Shown here: piece by piece, positions 1 to 8,880 of the stretch | Numbering within the stretch: the first letter of the stretch is position 1 | Layout: each line of letters begins with the position of its first letter | Source: an uncultured Mediterraneibacter sp. | Lineage (GTDB): Bacteria > Bacillota > Clostridia > Lachnospirales > Lachnospiraceae | DNA: 64,000 nucleotides | NCBI GenBank assembly: GCA_944384505.1 | Contig: CALWTQ010000004.1 | Coordinates: 1-64,000 of the forward strand | Direction: 5' to 3' | Notes under the pieces: model-generated | Databases searched by the model: none | Seen by the model: only the letters and a program-made list of their open reading frames with translations | Told to the model about the DNA's origin: nothing | Made by a program: the position numbers and the translations under genes

Positions 1-63
1 TTTTTTCAACCTGTATAAAATTTTCAAAATTAATTAATTTCTGCTTGACTTTTTATTTGCAGA

Positions 64-164
64 CTCCGAAGGCGCCCTGAGCCGTCCTCCATCCCCGCAG
101 AATTTTTCTCGAAACGGGGCTGTTTTCTGGGCTTTTCGAGCCGGAAGTTAGTGAATATATAGCT
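64..164 (-). repeat. Half palindromic repeat module (truncated copy)
   Basis: Read on the minus strand, this stretch starts with AGCTATATATTC and continues through the same order of blocks as the left half of the module at 43936-44272: TTCCGGCT, AAAAGCCCAGAAAACAG, then GGGATGGAGGACGGC and GGCGCCTTCGGA. Similarity stops near position 64, so the right half is missing. The flank at 1-63 is AT-rich and shows nothing recognisable. Short reading frames here are by-products of the repeat, because the copy near 44 kb gives a similar peptide. Confidence 0.8.
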
Positions 165-235
165 GTCGTAAAAACAGGCGCGGCCGGAAGACTTTCGCAG
201 CTGAAAGTCCACAAGCCGCGCCAGTTGCGCTTTAC
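165..235 (-). repeat. GC-rich hairpin spacer between repeat modules
   Basis: This spacer matches the one at 43864-43935 in reverse complement, with shared blocks AAAGCGCA, TGGCGCGGCTTG and GCGAAAGTCTTCCGGCC. It can fold on itself: GGCGCGGC and GGACTTTC on one side pair with GAAAGTC and GGCCGCGCC on the other. It joins two larger palindromes in both loci, in the same relative arrangement. Confidence 0.75.
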
Positions 236-584
236 AGCCTATTTAGGGCAATAATACTTCCGTCCGGAAATGCGCAGGAAGTGGAGGGGGTGCTTGAAGC
301 GTAAGTTCTTGGAGAGGGGACGTGTGGGGACTGTGACTTTGGAGGAATCTGATGGAAGATCTTAGAAGTCGGAGAGCTGTTGTTAAGCGACGCGCAGGGA
401 TTGTCTGAGCGTAGCGAGTTGCCCGGAGCGCCGCTTTGCACTTAAACAGCTCTTCGACTTCTTAGATCCTTCCCGGATTCCGGAACGGAACAGTACACAC
501 ACGCCCCCTCTCCAAGAACACGTTTCAAACATCCGCTCCGCTTCCGGACGTGAGTCACAGGAAATATTAGTGCGCTAAATAGTT
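236..584 (-). repeat. Long palindromic repeat module
   Basis: This is a gene-free imperfect palindrome of about 350 bp. AGTTCTTGGAGAGGGG near 303 pairs with CCCCTCTCCAAGAAC near 504. The block GATCTTAGAAGTC near 358 pairs with GACTTCTTAGATC near 457. The apex is TTGTCTGAGCGTAGCGAG near 399. In reverse complement it aligns end to end with the module at 43513-43863, sharing GTCCGGAAGCGGAGCG, GTTCCGTTCC and CTTCCTGCGCATT. The DNA from 585 to 676 holds only the upstream region of the kinase gene. Confidence 0.8.
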
Positions 585-593
585 GCTGCTATG

Positions 594-609
594 GTTTCAG
601 ATTGTACAG
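594..609 (+). promoter_or_regulatory. Motif shared with the binding-protein gene upstream region
   Basis: GTTTCAGATTGTACAG lies 107 bp before the chosen kinase start. The same 16-mer with one change occurs at 4002-4017, 116 bp before the binding-protein start. It is a candidate site for the locus response regulator. Assigning that protein is inference. Confidence 0.5.
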
Positions 610-700
610 AAAAGAAGTAAAAACATTCCATGTTCAAAAGGGAGAAAAGTGATTACAATAAAATAGAGTTATTAGAATGCAGCGGAAGTGGGAGTGGAAA

Positions 701-2440
701 ATGGAGAGAATAAAAAACAGTTTGTTCGTTAAATTGGCCCTTCTTTTAATTACTGTCATTATTATACCAAGTGTTGTTTCTAACGTAATAGGATACTGGC
801 ATAACTATGAGATGGTACACCAGCAGATTATTGACTGGAATAATAATATGATGGAGATCGGAATGAATCAGACTCTGTCATATTTGTCAGGGATCAGGCA
901 GGCACCGCAGCAGTTATTCGAAAATGCAGATGTGATACGCATTCTGGAAAAGCAGAATGCGTATACAGACATGGACAGATATGTCCTGCGCAATTTTGAA
1001 GAAACGGTAAGTGAGAGCCTGGCCGATATATATCGTGTCGATATGGAATGTAAAAATGGAGAGACTGTATCTAATGTACTGGCAGACGCGGAAAAGAGGA
1101 TAGAAATTTCTCGGTATTTATATCCAGAAAAAAGTGATGAGGAATATCAAATAGCTGTAGATGAAAACGGCAGTCCGGCTGCGTTTATATATAATATTGA
1201 TATTGAAAATATTCCGAGCTATGAAAAACTGGTGAATATAAGAATTTTTTCTACTCTGGAGGAACTGGAGAGTATGGCCAAGACGCTGTGTGGTCAATAT
1301 GAAGACAGTGCTGTTTTCGTCTATCTGGGGCAGGAGGAACCGGATCAAATGATCTTTTCATCCGAAGCGGCAGAGTCAGTCATCTTTCAAAAAGGGGGAG
1401 AATTTGAGAATGGTTACGAAGAGGGAGAATTTAATGGCTGCAAAGGGATGTTTTTCTGCCAGTCAGAAGTTTATGGGGGACTGACGGTTCATTTGGTGAA
1501 ATTCATCGATAATCATTATTTCGTTGATTCTTCTAACAGAGTAATCGCCAGTGCTTTTATCATTCAGATTTTGCTTCTGGCCGTATCAGTTGTTTTTCTT
1601 TTTTTTGCTTTCAATATTTTTATTTCTCCTGTCCGCAGAATGCTGAATAATATGAAATCAGTAGAAGAAACGCGTGATTTCGAATATAAATCAGGGACGG
1701 ACCGGAAGGATGAACTCGGGGTGCTGGAAAAACAGTATGAGGGTCTGATCGAGAGTCTTGATGAACTGGTAAATAAAAATTACCGGAGCCAGCTGGAGAG
1801 TACGAAATACCGCCTGAAAATGCTTCAGGCTCAGATAAATCCGCATTTTTTGTTTAATATTTTACAGTACATCAGTACGAATGCTCTGAAAAGCCATTGC
1901 CCGGAGGTTTCAGCCCAGCTTATAAAACTGGGAAGACTTTACCAATATGTGATGCATACGGAAGACCTGGTTCCGATAGAACGTGAGCTTGGGTACATAG
2001 AGGATTATGTTGCGCTACAAGGCGGACGATTCAATGGCAGGCTTCGTTTTAGTATTCGGTGCGATGAAGAATTAAAGGGAGTTGAGATACCGAAGATGAT
2101 ACTTCAGCCGCTGGTAGAAAACAGCATGAAGCATGGGATTGATAAAAATAATGGGAACGGAAATATTATGATTTCTATAATGAAACAGGAAGAGGAATGC
2201 AGGATCAGGGTTATGGACAACGGAGCAGGGATGAACCGGGAACAGATCCGCAGTCTGCAGGAGGCGTATGAGAATTATGAATTTACTTCCTACTCTGGCC
2301 ACGGGATTGGCCTGCTAAACGTATTATGGCGCTGCAAGATAAGCTATGGCAGTAAGTTCAGGTGGGACATAAGGAGTATTCCGAAAGTGGAAACAGCAGT
2401 AGAATTGACCTTTTTGCTCAAGGAACAGGAGGAGATATGA
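701..2440 (+). CDS. YesM-type sensor histidine kinase
   Basis: Membrane sensor kinase that probably reports sugar availability to the adjacent response regulator. From the start at 701 it has 579 residues. A membrane helix lies near residues 8-33, an extracytoplasmic sensor region follows, a second helix lies near 284-312, and a HAMP-like linker leads to the kinase core. The phospho-acceptor is His382 in QINPHFLFN. The ATP site shows QPLVENSMKHG, DNGAGM and GHGIGLLN. An ATG at 677 is also in frame, but 701 follows GGAAGTGGGAG, a better ribosome site. The gene overlaps its regulator by four bases (ATGA). The ligand cannot be read from sequence; the neighbours suggest an oligosaccharide. Confidence 0.9.
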   Translation: MERIKNSLFVKLALLLITVIIIPSVVSNVIGYWHNYEMVHQQIIDWNNNMMEIGMNQTLSYLSGIRQAPQQLFENADVIRILEKQNAYTDMDRYVLRNFEETVSESLADIYRVDMECKNGETVSNVLADAEKRIEISRYLYPEKSDEEYQIAVDENGSPAAFIYNIDIENIPSYEKLVNIRIFSTLEELESMAKTLCGQYEDSAVFVYLGQEEPDQMIFSSEAAESVIFQKGGEFENGYEEGEFNGCKGMFFCQSEVYGGLTVHLVKFIDNHYFVDSSNRVIASAFIIQILLLAVSVVFLFFAFNIFISPVRRMLNNMKSVEETRDFEYKSGTDRKDELGVLEKQYEGLIESLDELVNKNYRSQLESTKYRLKMLQAQINPHFLFNILQYISTNALKSHCPEVSAQLIKLGRLYQYVMHTEDLVPIERELGYIEDYVALQGGRFNGRLRFSIRCDEELKGVEIPKMILQPLVENSMKHGIDKNNGNGNIMISIMKQEEECRIRVMDNGAGMNREQIRSLQEAYENYEFTSYSGHGIGLLNVLWRCKISYGSKFRWDIRSIPKVETAVELTFLLKEQEEI

Positions 2441-3987
2441 TAAAAGCGTTAATCGTGGACGATGAACTGCATACCAAAGAGGCTATTGAACTGATGATAG
2501 ACTGGGATAAATATCAGGTGGAGGAGATACTTTACGCCAGGAATGGGAAAGAAGCCCAGAGCATTATTTTATCCAGCCATCCGGATATATTGTTCTGTGA
2601 TATGGAGATGCCGGTTATGGGAGGAAAGGCGCTTCTGGATTGGCTTGTGGATGAAGAAATACATATGCAGGTGATTGCCATCAGCGGCTATAACGATTTT
2701 GAATATGTGCATGCTACGCTTCTGGCAGGAGGAATCGATTATATATTAAAACCGTTTTCCCAGGAGGTTTTGATAAATGCTGTTGAAAAAGCTATACTGC
2801 GCATTCAGGGGGAAAAAGAAACAAAATACAGGTTACAGCAGCATGAGCGGCTTGGAATTGAGATGGCGGCTCAGATTATGCAGGACTTCTGTCAGGGTAA
2901 AACAACAGAAAATGAAAAAGTAGAACAAGCACTAAAAAGGCTGGGAGCAGGCGAAGGAGAGTTCCTTATGGTATCCATCTTGAATAGAAATCCGGATGAA
3001 ATTATAGAGGAACGATATGGAGGTGATACGGATCTTTTCTTTTTTACTACAGGAAACATCTTGAAAGATATATTTTCGAATATGTCTTTCTGTCAGGATA
3101 TATTCACAGATCCATTTCTCTGGATGGCGTTTATTCAAGGGGGAGGGGAGCCCGTTGATCCCATAAGCGTGTCAGGTAAACTGAAGATTTTTGAGAAAAA
3201 GGTTATGGAATATCTGGGACTGTCCGTGACATATGTGGTCAGCAGTCAAAGTATTTCTATGGAAAAGCTGGAAGAGGCTGTTTTTGAGCAGAAGAAATTG
3301 CTTGCACAGAGAAATGTGTGGGGCAATAACAATTTGAAACCATATTCTGACACTGTGGAAACTGTTCCATCAATACTGAGTATGGAGCTTATACTGGACA
3401 GAATAATGCAGAAACGTGATTCTCATGCGCTGAGGGAAATGCTTGATAATTATTGTGGAAAACTGCGTGAAACAGATGGGCTGAAAATAGGAACGCTGCA
3501 GAAATGTACAGCAGATATGAACCTTCTGCTGCGAAGAATAGGAGATAACAATCATATACCTTCGAGGGCGGCCAAGAATTACTTGTCTCTGTGGATTAAT
3601 GACATTGATGTATGGGAAAACCAGGTGTTAAGCAGGCTGGAACTGATACAGAAGTACTATGTGACGGAAAGCAGTCCGGCAGAAAAAATATATTCTTATA
3701 TATGCGAGCATTATAAAGAAGATATCACACTCTCATCGATTGCCCGGGATTTTTATCAGTCGCCTCAGTATATTGCCAGGATCTTTCGGAGTGGGTACGG
3801 AATAACCGTTACCATGGCAATTACAAATGTGAGGATTCAGCATGCATGCAGACTCTTGGAAAATGGGATGAGTACGGCACAGGCAGCAGAAATGGTGGGA
3901 TATGAGGATGAAAATTATTTTAGAAGGGTGTTTAAAAAGCAGACGGGGATGACACCGAAACAATTCAGGAACAGCAGGGAATCCTGA
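2437..3987 (+). CDS. YesN-type response regulator with AraC output domain
   Basis: Cytoplasmic transcription regulator partnered with the kinase just upstream. Of its 516 residues, about the first 120 form a receiver domain with acidic pocket DD at 8-9, phospho-acceptor Asp55 in LFCDMEMP and a conserved Lys in ILKPF. The long middle has no recognised motif. The last 100 or so form an AraC-type double helix-turn-helix (SPQYIARIF, then VGYEDENYFRRVFKKQTGMTPKQFR). The start at 2437 overlaps the kinase stop and follows AGGAGG. It most likely activates the transporter operon that begins at 4118. Confidence 0.92.
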   Translation: MIKALIVDDELHTKEAIELMIDWDKYQVEEILYARNGKEAQSIILSSHPDILFCDMEMPVMGGKALLDWLVDEEIHMQVIAISGYNDFEYVHATLLAGGIDYILKPFSQEVLINAVEKAILRIQGEKETKYRLQQHERLGIEMAAQIMQDFCQGKTTENEKVEQALKRLGAGEGEFLMVSILNRNPDEIIEERYGGDTDLFFFTTGNILKDIFSNMSFCQDIFTDPFLWMAFIQGGGEPVDPISVSGKLKIFEKKVMEYLGLSVTYVVSSQSISMEKLEEAVFEQKKLLAQRNVWGNNNLKPYSDTVETVPSILSMELILDRIMQKRDSHALREMLDNYCGKLRETDGLKIGTLQKCTADMNLLLRRIGDNNHIPSRAAKNYLSLWINDIDVWENQVLSRLELIQKYYVTESSPAEKIYSYICEHYKEDITLSSIARDFYQSPQYIARIFRSGYGITVTMAITNVRIQHACRLLENGMSTAQAAEMVGYEDENYFRRVFKKQTGMTPKQFRNSRES

Positions 3988-4001
3988 AATAAAACCGGTC
4001 A

Positions 4002-4017
4002 GTTTCAGATTGTGCAG
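4002..4017 (+). promoter_or_regulatory. Second copy of the shared 16-bp motif
   Basis: GTTTCAGATTGTGCAG differs by one base from 594-609. It lies between the regulator stop and the binding-protein start, with a possible -10 box GATAAT at 4030-4035 downstream and no good -35 box. That layout fits an activator-dependent promoter. Confidence 0.5.
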
Positions 4018-4117
4018 TGTATTGATTCAGATAATTTATAGAGACAAAAGCGTCTGAGCCATATAATTGAGTCATCAGATAAAACAAACAGAAGTACAAA
4101 AGAACGGAGGAAAAGTG

Positions 4118-5398
4118 ATGAAATCAAAAAGAGTAGTGGCTATGCTTGCAGCAGTGATGATGGTTATGTCTCTGACAGCAGGATGCTCCGGAGGCAGCGG
4201 AGATGGTTCGGCTCAGGGAGAAGAATCGGAAGGCGGAGAGAAGATTTTAACTGTGTATCAGGGAACCGCGCAGTATTCTGAGATGATCGAACAGATCTGT
4301 AAAGATTACAAGGAAGAAACGGGTGTAACTCTGGAATGGGAAATCCCTTCTGATGATCCGTATACAGTGCTGAAAGCAAGATTTGCTTCGGGGGAAGCAC
4401 CGGACATTATTGATCTGCAATGCGGAGATTATGATACCTGGTACGAGAGATGCGTAGATCTTTCAGATGAGTCCTGGACCGGACATGTTTATGAATCTTC
4501 TTTAAACGGAGGTTCTTATGACGGAAAAGTATATGGCCTTCCGTACGCAATGGAGGGAAGCGGTATTATTTACAATAAGGAGCTGTTTGCACAGGCGGGA
4601 ATTGAGTCAGTTCCAACAACTATCACAGAACTCAGGGAAGTGTGTGAAAAGCTCGAAGCCGCAGGAATTCAGGCATTTGGAGAGGCCTGGGGAGACTGGG
4701 GATTCTTAATGCATATTCTGGGGATACCGTTTACTTATGAAGGGGCGGCTGAAACTTCTGAAAGGCTTACAGCAGGAGAGGAAACATTCTCTGATATGGA
4801 ATATATGGATGATTTCTTTGATTTCTATGACCTTACCCTGGATTATGGCTGGGGTGCAGAGTCGATTGGACATCATTATGACGATCAGGCAAACTCATTT
4901 GCGCAGGGGGAGATTGCGATGATTAAACAGGGAACATGGCACACGGATACGATTGCAAGCATCAACCCGGATATGGATCTCGGATTGTTTGCTGTTCCGC
5001 TGACCGACGATCCCGGGCAGACAAAACTTCAGGTATCTACAACAAGGTTTTTAAGTATTTCCAATACGTCTGAAAATCAGGAAGAAGCAAAGAAGTTCCT
5101 GAACTGGTTTTATGAAAACGCCCAGACATATATGATTGAGCAGATGTCTATTATCGCGCCTTATGATAACCTTGATCTGTCGGAGACGGGAGCGCTGAAT
5201 ATGGATATGAACGCCTATGTAGAAGACGGGATGGTTTATGACAGTTTCGGAATCGAAGAGTGGCCTTCTGGCTTTAACACAGATCAGGCTGAACCGTTAC
5301 AGGCATATGCGTCCGGTGTTATGGACAGGGAAGAGGCATGCCAGACTTTGCAGGAACTGTGGAACAGCAGGGTGTCTTCTTCGAGCAGTGAGGAATAG
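4118..5398 (+). CDS. Sugar ABC transporter substrate-binding lipoprotein
   Basis: Extracellular solute-binding protein of the CUT1 type, 426 residues, that delivers a sugar to the two permeases downstream. The N-terminus has a basic start, a hydrophobic helix and lipobox LTAGC, so the mature protein should be lipid-anchored at Cys. The body has family features such as YGLPYAMEGSGIIYNKELF and GEIAMIKQGTW. Start 4118 follows GGAGG at 4106-4110; an in-frame codon at 4067 lacks such a site. The first gene behind the shared motif is this one, consistent with control by the two-component pair. No transporter ATPase is encoded nearby, so a shared MsmK-type ATPase elsewhere is likely. Confidence 0.93.
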   Translation: MKSKRVVAMLAAVMMVMSLTAGCSGGSGDGSAQGEESEGGEKILTVYQGTAQYSEMIEQICKDYKEETGVTLEWEIPSDDPYTVLKARFASGEAPDIIDLQCGDYDTWYERCVDLSDESWTGHVYESSLNGGSYDGKVYGLPYAMEGSGIIYNKELFAQAGIESVPTTITELREVCEKLEAAGIQAFGEAWGDWGFLMHILGIPFTYEGAAETSERLTAGEETFSDMEYMDDFFDFYDLTLDYGWGAESIGHHYDDQANSFAQGEIAMIKQGTWHTDTIASINPDMDLGLFAVPLTDDPGQTKLQVSTTRFLSISNTSENQEEAKKFLNWFYENAQTYMIEQMSIIAPYDNLDLSETGALNMDMNAYVEDGMVYDSFGIEEWPSGFNTDQAEPLQAYASGVMDREEACQTLQELWNSRVSSSSSEE

Positions 5399-5411
5399 GA
5401 ACAGCTCAGGC

Positions 5412-5444
5412 GGAGGGCGTAAAGGATACGTCCTCCTTTCCTTT
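5412..5444 (+). terminator. Stem-loop between binding-protein and permease genes
   Basis: GGAGGGCGTA pairs with TACGTCCTCC (10 bp, one G-U pair) around a five-base loop, followed by TTTCCTTT. It probably stops or pauses part of the transcription, or protects the binding-protein mRNA, so that the lipoprotein is made in excess over the permeases. Confidence 0.6.
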
Positions 5445-5529
5445 AAAGAAAAGCTTTTGAAAAAATTAAATTGCAGTGAATAAGCAGAAAGCAGGTACAG
5501 ACACGTTTTATGAAGGATGGAGAAAGATT

Positions 5530-6420
5530 ATGCTGAGAAACAAAGGTTCGCTGAAAACTAAAAACTGGCTGGTTTACGCGGTTTTTGTAGGGCCGGCGGT
5601 TCTTCTATGTATATTATTTATTTTTTTGCCGCTGGTGATCGGAGTTTATTATTCCCTCCGGGACTGGAATGGGATCAGTGTCAGTTCAAATTTTGTAGGG
5701 ATTCAGAACTATGTGAAAGCGCTTACGGATGATAAGTTTATTGGAACGATAGGATTTACTCTGAAATATGCAGTCGTTATGGTGATTGGCTATAATGTTT
5801 TCGGGCTGGCGCTGGCAATGATACTGAATATGAAACTGAAACTCAGGGGGATCCTGCGGGCGGTGTATTTTATGCCGATCGTGATCGGCACTTCTACTGT
5901 GGGATATCTGTGGAACTTTATTATTGGTACATTCCTTCCGTTTATAGGGAAAACTTTTGGAATCGGCTTTTTTGAAAGAAACTGGCTGGCATATCCGGAA
6001 ACTGCTTTTTTGTCGCTGGTAATTGTAAGTCTGTGGCAGGGGACAGGATATTATATGATTATTTATCTGGCGGGACTTCAGAGTGTGCCTTCCGATTTAC
6101 TAGAGGCTGCACAGATCGATGGAGCGGGACTAAAAGACAGATTTTTTAAGATTATTTTTCCGCTCATCCGGCCATCAGTCACGGTCTGCCTGTTTCTGAG
6201 CATTGTGAACAGTTTGAAGTCGTTTGACTTGAATTACTCATTGACAAGCGGAGGACCATATGGAACAACCCAGACGATTGCCTACAGGATTTTCCTGGAC
6301 GCCTTTGATGCCGATCAGTTGTCTTATGCATCAGCAGAAGCAGTTATATTTTCGCTGATAGTCGGCGTGATAGCGATTATCCAGGTAAAGGCAAGCAGGA
6401 AGAAAGAGGTGGAGATGTGA
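5530..6420 (+). CDS. Sugar ABC transporter permease, MalF type
   Basis: Inner-membrane subunit of the CUT1 transporter, 296 residues from ATG 5530. Six membrane helices are apparent, beginning with WLVYAVFVGPAVLLCILFIF. The ATPase-contact EAA loop is EAAQIDGAGLKDRFFKIIFP. An in-frame GTG at 5476 would add 18 polar residues. ATG 5530 sits after AAGGATGGAGA and gives the same length as the homologous permease of the second locus. The next permease follows almost directly. Confidence 0.9.
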   Translation: MLRNKGSLKTKNWLVYAVFVGPAVLLCILFIFLPLVIGVYYSLRDWNGISVSSNFVGIQNYVKALTDDKFIGTIGFTLKYAVVMVIGYNVFGLALAMILNMKLKLRGILRAVYFMPIVIGTSTVGYLWNFIIGTFLPFIGKTFGIGFFERNWLAYPETAFLSLVIVSLWQGTGYYMIIYLAGLQSVPSDLLEAAQIDGAGLKDRFFKIIFPLIRPSVTVCLFLSIVNSLKSFDLNYSLTSGGPYGTTQTIAYRIFLDAFDADQLSYASAEAVIFSLIVGVIAIIQVKASRKKEVEM

Positions 6421-6443
6421 TGAAAAGCAGGAGAGAGGGAAGA

Positions 6444-7274
6444 ATGAAAAAAGAGTATAATATTGCTATATTTTCTATAGAAGTAATACTGATTATACTC
6501 GCGTGCTTTGTTGTGTTTCCTATTGTTTTGATATTTATAAACAGTTTTAAAACAAATGGGGAGATTTTGACAAATATGGTTTCACTTCCGGAAAATATCA
6601 GTATAATAAATTATGTGGAAGCAGTGTCCAGAATGGATTTCCCCAGAAAATTTTTAAATACAGTTGCGATTTCTGTATTTTCAGTGGCGGGAATTATACT
6701 GTTCGCCTCGATGGCCGCATATAAAATTATCCGGGTAAAGAGCAAGGTGAGCAGTGTGATCTATTACGGGATTTTGTTCACAATGGCCATTCCTTTCCAG
6801 GTGCTTATGGTTCCGGTCGTAATAGTGGCAAGAGAGATGCACATTGTCAATACCATGCAGGGAATGATCTTTATGTACTGGGGATTCCTGCTCCCGATGG
6901 CTTTGTTTTTATACTGTGGATTCATCAAAGGAGTTCCGAGGGATCTTGAAGAAGCGGCAATGATAGACGGCTGCGGACAGTTCCGGGCTTTTTTCTATGT
7001 GGTATTTCCTATTTTGAAACCGATTACCGCAACAGTTGCCATTATAAATATTCTGGGTGTGTTCAATGACTTTATGCTTCCGCTTGTAATGATCAGCTCA
7101 GAAAAACTCAAAACGATACAGCTGTCAATGAGCGTATTTTATGGAACCTATGTAAACCGATGGGATCTCATAATGGCGGCACTCGTTCTGTCGATTCTGC
7201 CGGCACTGGTTTTCTTCCTTCTGTTCCAGAAACAGATTATTAAAGGTATGGCTGACGGCGCGGTGAAAGGATAG
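6444..7274 (+). CDS. Sugar ABC transporter permease, MalG type
   Basis: Second membrane subunit, 276 residues. The EAA loop is EEAAMIDGCGQFRAFFYVVFP and the C-terminus IIKGMADGAVKG is typical of MalG-type permeases. In-frame starts at 6417 (GTG) and 6420 (ATG) overlap or abut the previous gene. ATG 6444 has the clearest ribosome site (GGAGAGAGGAAGA) and gives nearly the same length as the partner in the second locus (275). Use of 6420 cannot be ruled out. Confidence 0.88.
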   Translation: MKKEYNIAIFSIEVILIILACFVVFPIVLIFINSFKTNGEILTNMVSLPENISIINYVEAVSRMDFPRKFLNTVAISVFSVAGIILFASMAAYKIIRVKSKVSSVIYYGILFTMAIPFQVLMVPVVIVAREMHIVNTMQGMIFMYWGFLLPMALFLYCGFIKGVPRDLEEAAMIDGCGQFRAFFYVVFPILKPITATVAIINILGVFNDFMLPLVMISSEKLKTIQLSMSVFYGTYVNRWDLIMAALVLSILPALVFFLLFQKQIIKGMADGAVKG

Positions 7275-7282
7275 GAAAAACT

Positions 7283-8095
7283 ATGGAGAAACGTAATGTA
7301 AAGAGAAAAGCGCTGATAACAAGAGCGGATGACTGCGGTTCTTCCCATGCCGCGAACACAGCGATATATAAAGCGTGCCAAGCCGGAATGATAAAAAATG
7401 TTTCTGTGCTTGCCTGCGGGCCAAAGCTGGAAGAAGCGGCGGAGATGCTGACGGGAGAAAAAGAGATCTGTTTTGGCCTTCACGGCTGTATTAATTCAGA
7501 GTGGGATAAGGTGACATGGGGGCCGGTGGCTCCGCCTTCCCGGGTAAGGAGCCTGATTGATACCCGAGGTGTGTTTTACCAGTCCCAGAGTGACTATATA
7601 ATCCATCCCCCCATTATATCGGAAATTGTGACAGAATATCAGTACCAGCTGGAAAAAGTGCGCAAGGTGGGATTTAATATTACATATATGGATTCCCATA
7701 TGTTTCCGGAAGCGTTCATACCGGGACTCGGTGAGGCAATGAGCCGCATGATGGAAAAAGAAGGGGTTATAGATCATGCATGGTTTAACCGGCTCATACC
7801 GGGAAATGACAAATTCATTTGTGAACCGGGACTGTTTGAAAGAACGATTGCCAAAATGGAAGGGCAGTATCTGATGGTTATGCATCCGGCACGTTATGGG
7901 GAAGAGATGCTTCGGACCGGAAATGATACAGTAACAGGGGAAGAGGTGGCGCGGGCAAGAGAAAGGGACTACCATTTCCTGACAGATCCGGGAAATCTGG
8001 AATTATGCAGGAAATATGATATAGAACTTCTTCGCTATGACCAGGCAGAAAAAGGAGCGGAAAGACAGTGGGATATTATAAAGTATTTCAAATAG
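7283..8095 (+). CDS. ChbG/HpnK (YdjC-like) carbohydrate deacetylase
   Basis: Predicted metal-dependent deacetylase of the YdjC fold, 270 residues, a family that removes acetyl groups from N-acetylated sugars such as chitobiose. Metal-site features are the N-terminal ITRADDCG (paired Asp), His in FGLHGC and His in YMDSHMFPEA. It begins eight bases after the MalG-type permease and overlaps the next gene by 28 bp, so it is part of the same operon. Beside a GH65 enzyme and an esterase, it suggests that the imported glycoside carries acyl or amino-sugar groups. The true substrate is unknown. Confidence 0.85.
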   Translation: MEKRNVKRKALITRADDCGSSHAANTAIYKACQAGMIKNVSVLACGPKLEEAAEMLTGEKEICFGLHGCINSEWDKVTWGPVAPPSRVRSLIDTRGVFYQSQSDYIIHPPIISEIVTEYQYQLEKVRKVGFNITYMDSHMFPEAFIPGLGEAMSRMMEKEGVIDHAWFNRLIPGNDKFICEPGLFERTIAKMEGQYLMVMHPARYGEEMLRTGNDTVTGEEVARARERDYHFLTDPGNLELCRKYDIELLRYDQAEKGAERQWDIIKYFK

Positions 8096-8880
8096 ACAAG
8101 CACACATGGAAGATCGAAGATCCTTTTCACAGCTTTATGTATCTTATGGAAGGAGAAAAGCAGGCCGCCCTTCTTGATACGGGTGATGGCTTCCCCGGCC
8201 TTTTGGGCTGTATAAGGGATTTGACTGCAATGCCTTTGTTTGTTATCAACACGCATGGACATCTCGATCATATAGGAGGGAACAGTCAGCTGCCTGATAC
8301 TGCTGTATATATGAAAAGAGAAGACCTCTCTACAGCAGAAGAACATATGAACTATAAATTTCGTAAAGCATTTATAGAAGGATTTGCCGAAGAATTTGGC
8401 CAGGACGTCCCATTGGAAATGCTGAATGAAATTTCCTGGGAACAGGAAAGGGGAAAAATGAGAAGTCTGGAAGAGGGACAGGTATTTGACCTGGGCGGCA
8501 GGTGCCTGGAAATAATCTGGACTCCGGGTCACACAGGGGGAAGTGTCTGCGTCCTGGACAGAGAGAAGAGGGCTCTTTTTTCTGCGGATACTGTATGTGC
8601 TCAGGGCGTGCTGCTCTTTTTTGAACATTCGGCTTCGGTATCCGATTATCTGCAAAGTATCCGAAAGCTAAAGAAAAAGGAAAAAGAGTATGAAAGGATA
8701 TGGCCTGGACATCATGAGTCCCCTCTGGATCTGAGCTGGATTGAAGAGTATGAAAGATGTGCTCTGGAGATCATCCATACGCCGGGAACCGGAAAAATGA
8801 TAAGGTCAAATCTGGGAAGCGGCAGAATACACAGATGTGGCAGAATCGCCATTTCGTACCGGGAGGAAAACATATCATGA
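8068..8880 (+). CDS. Metallo-beta-lactamase-fold hydrolase
   Basis: Predicted two-metal hydrolase of 270 residues. The signature is NTHGHLDHIGG (HxHxDH), with further metal ligands in WTPGHTGGSVC, SADTVC and the His of WPGHHESP. It starts with GTG at 8068 after AAAGGAGCGGAAA and overlaps the upstream deacetylase by 28 bp. Its stop overlaps the GH65 start by four bases, so translation is probably coupled. The family includes thioesterases, lactonases and phosphodiesterases. The operon suggests a role on an acylated or lactone sugar intermediate, but nothing in the sequence fixes the substrate. Confidence 0.85.
   Translation: MGYYKVFQIDKHTWKIEDPFHSFMYLMEGEKQAALLDTGDGFPGLLGCIRDLTAMPLFVINTHGHLDHIGGNSQLPDTAVYMKREDLSTAEEHMNYKFRKAFIEGFAEEFGQDVPLEMLNEISWEQERGKMRSLEEGQVFDLGGRCLEIIWTPGHTGGSVCVLDREKRALFSADTVCAQGVLLFFEHSASVSDYLQSIRKLKKKEKEYERIWPGHHESPLDLSWIEEYERCALEIIHTPGTGKMIRSNLGSGRIHRCGRIAISYREENIS

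Noticed and set aside
30-441. Two short minus-strand reading frames at the window start
   Set aside because: They lie in the palindromic repeats, and a similar peptide appears in the other copy near 43.9 kb only because the DNA is repeated. No ribosome sites and no domain.
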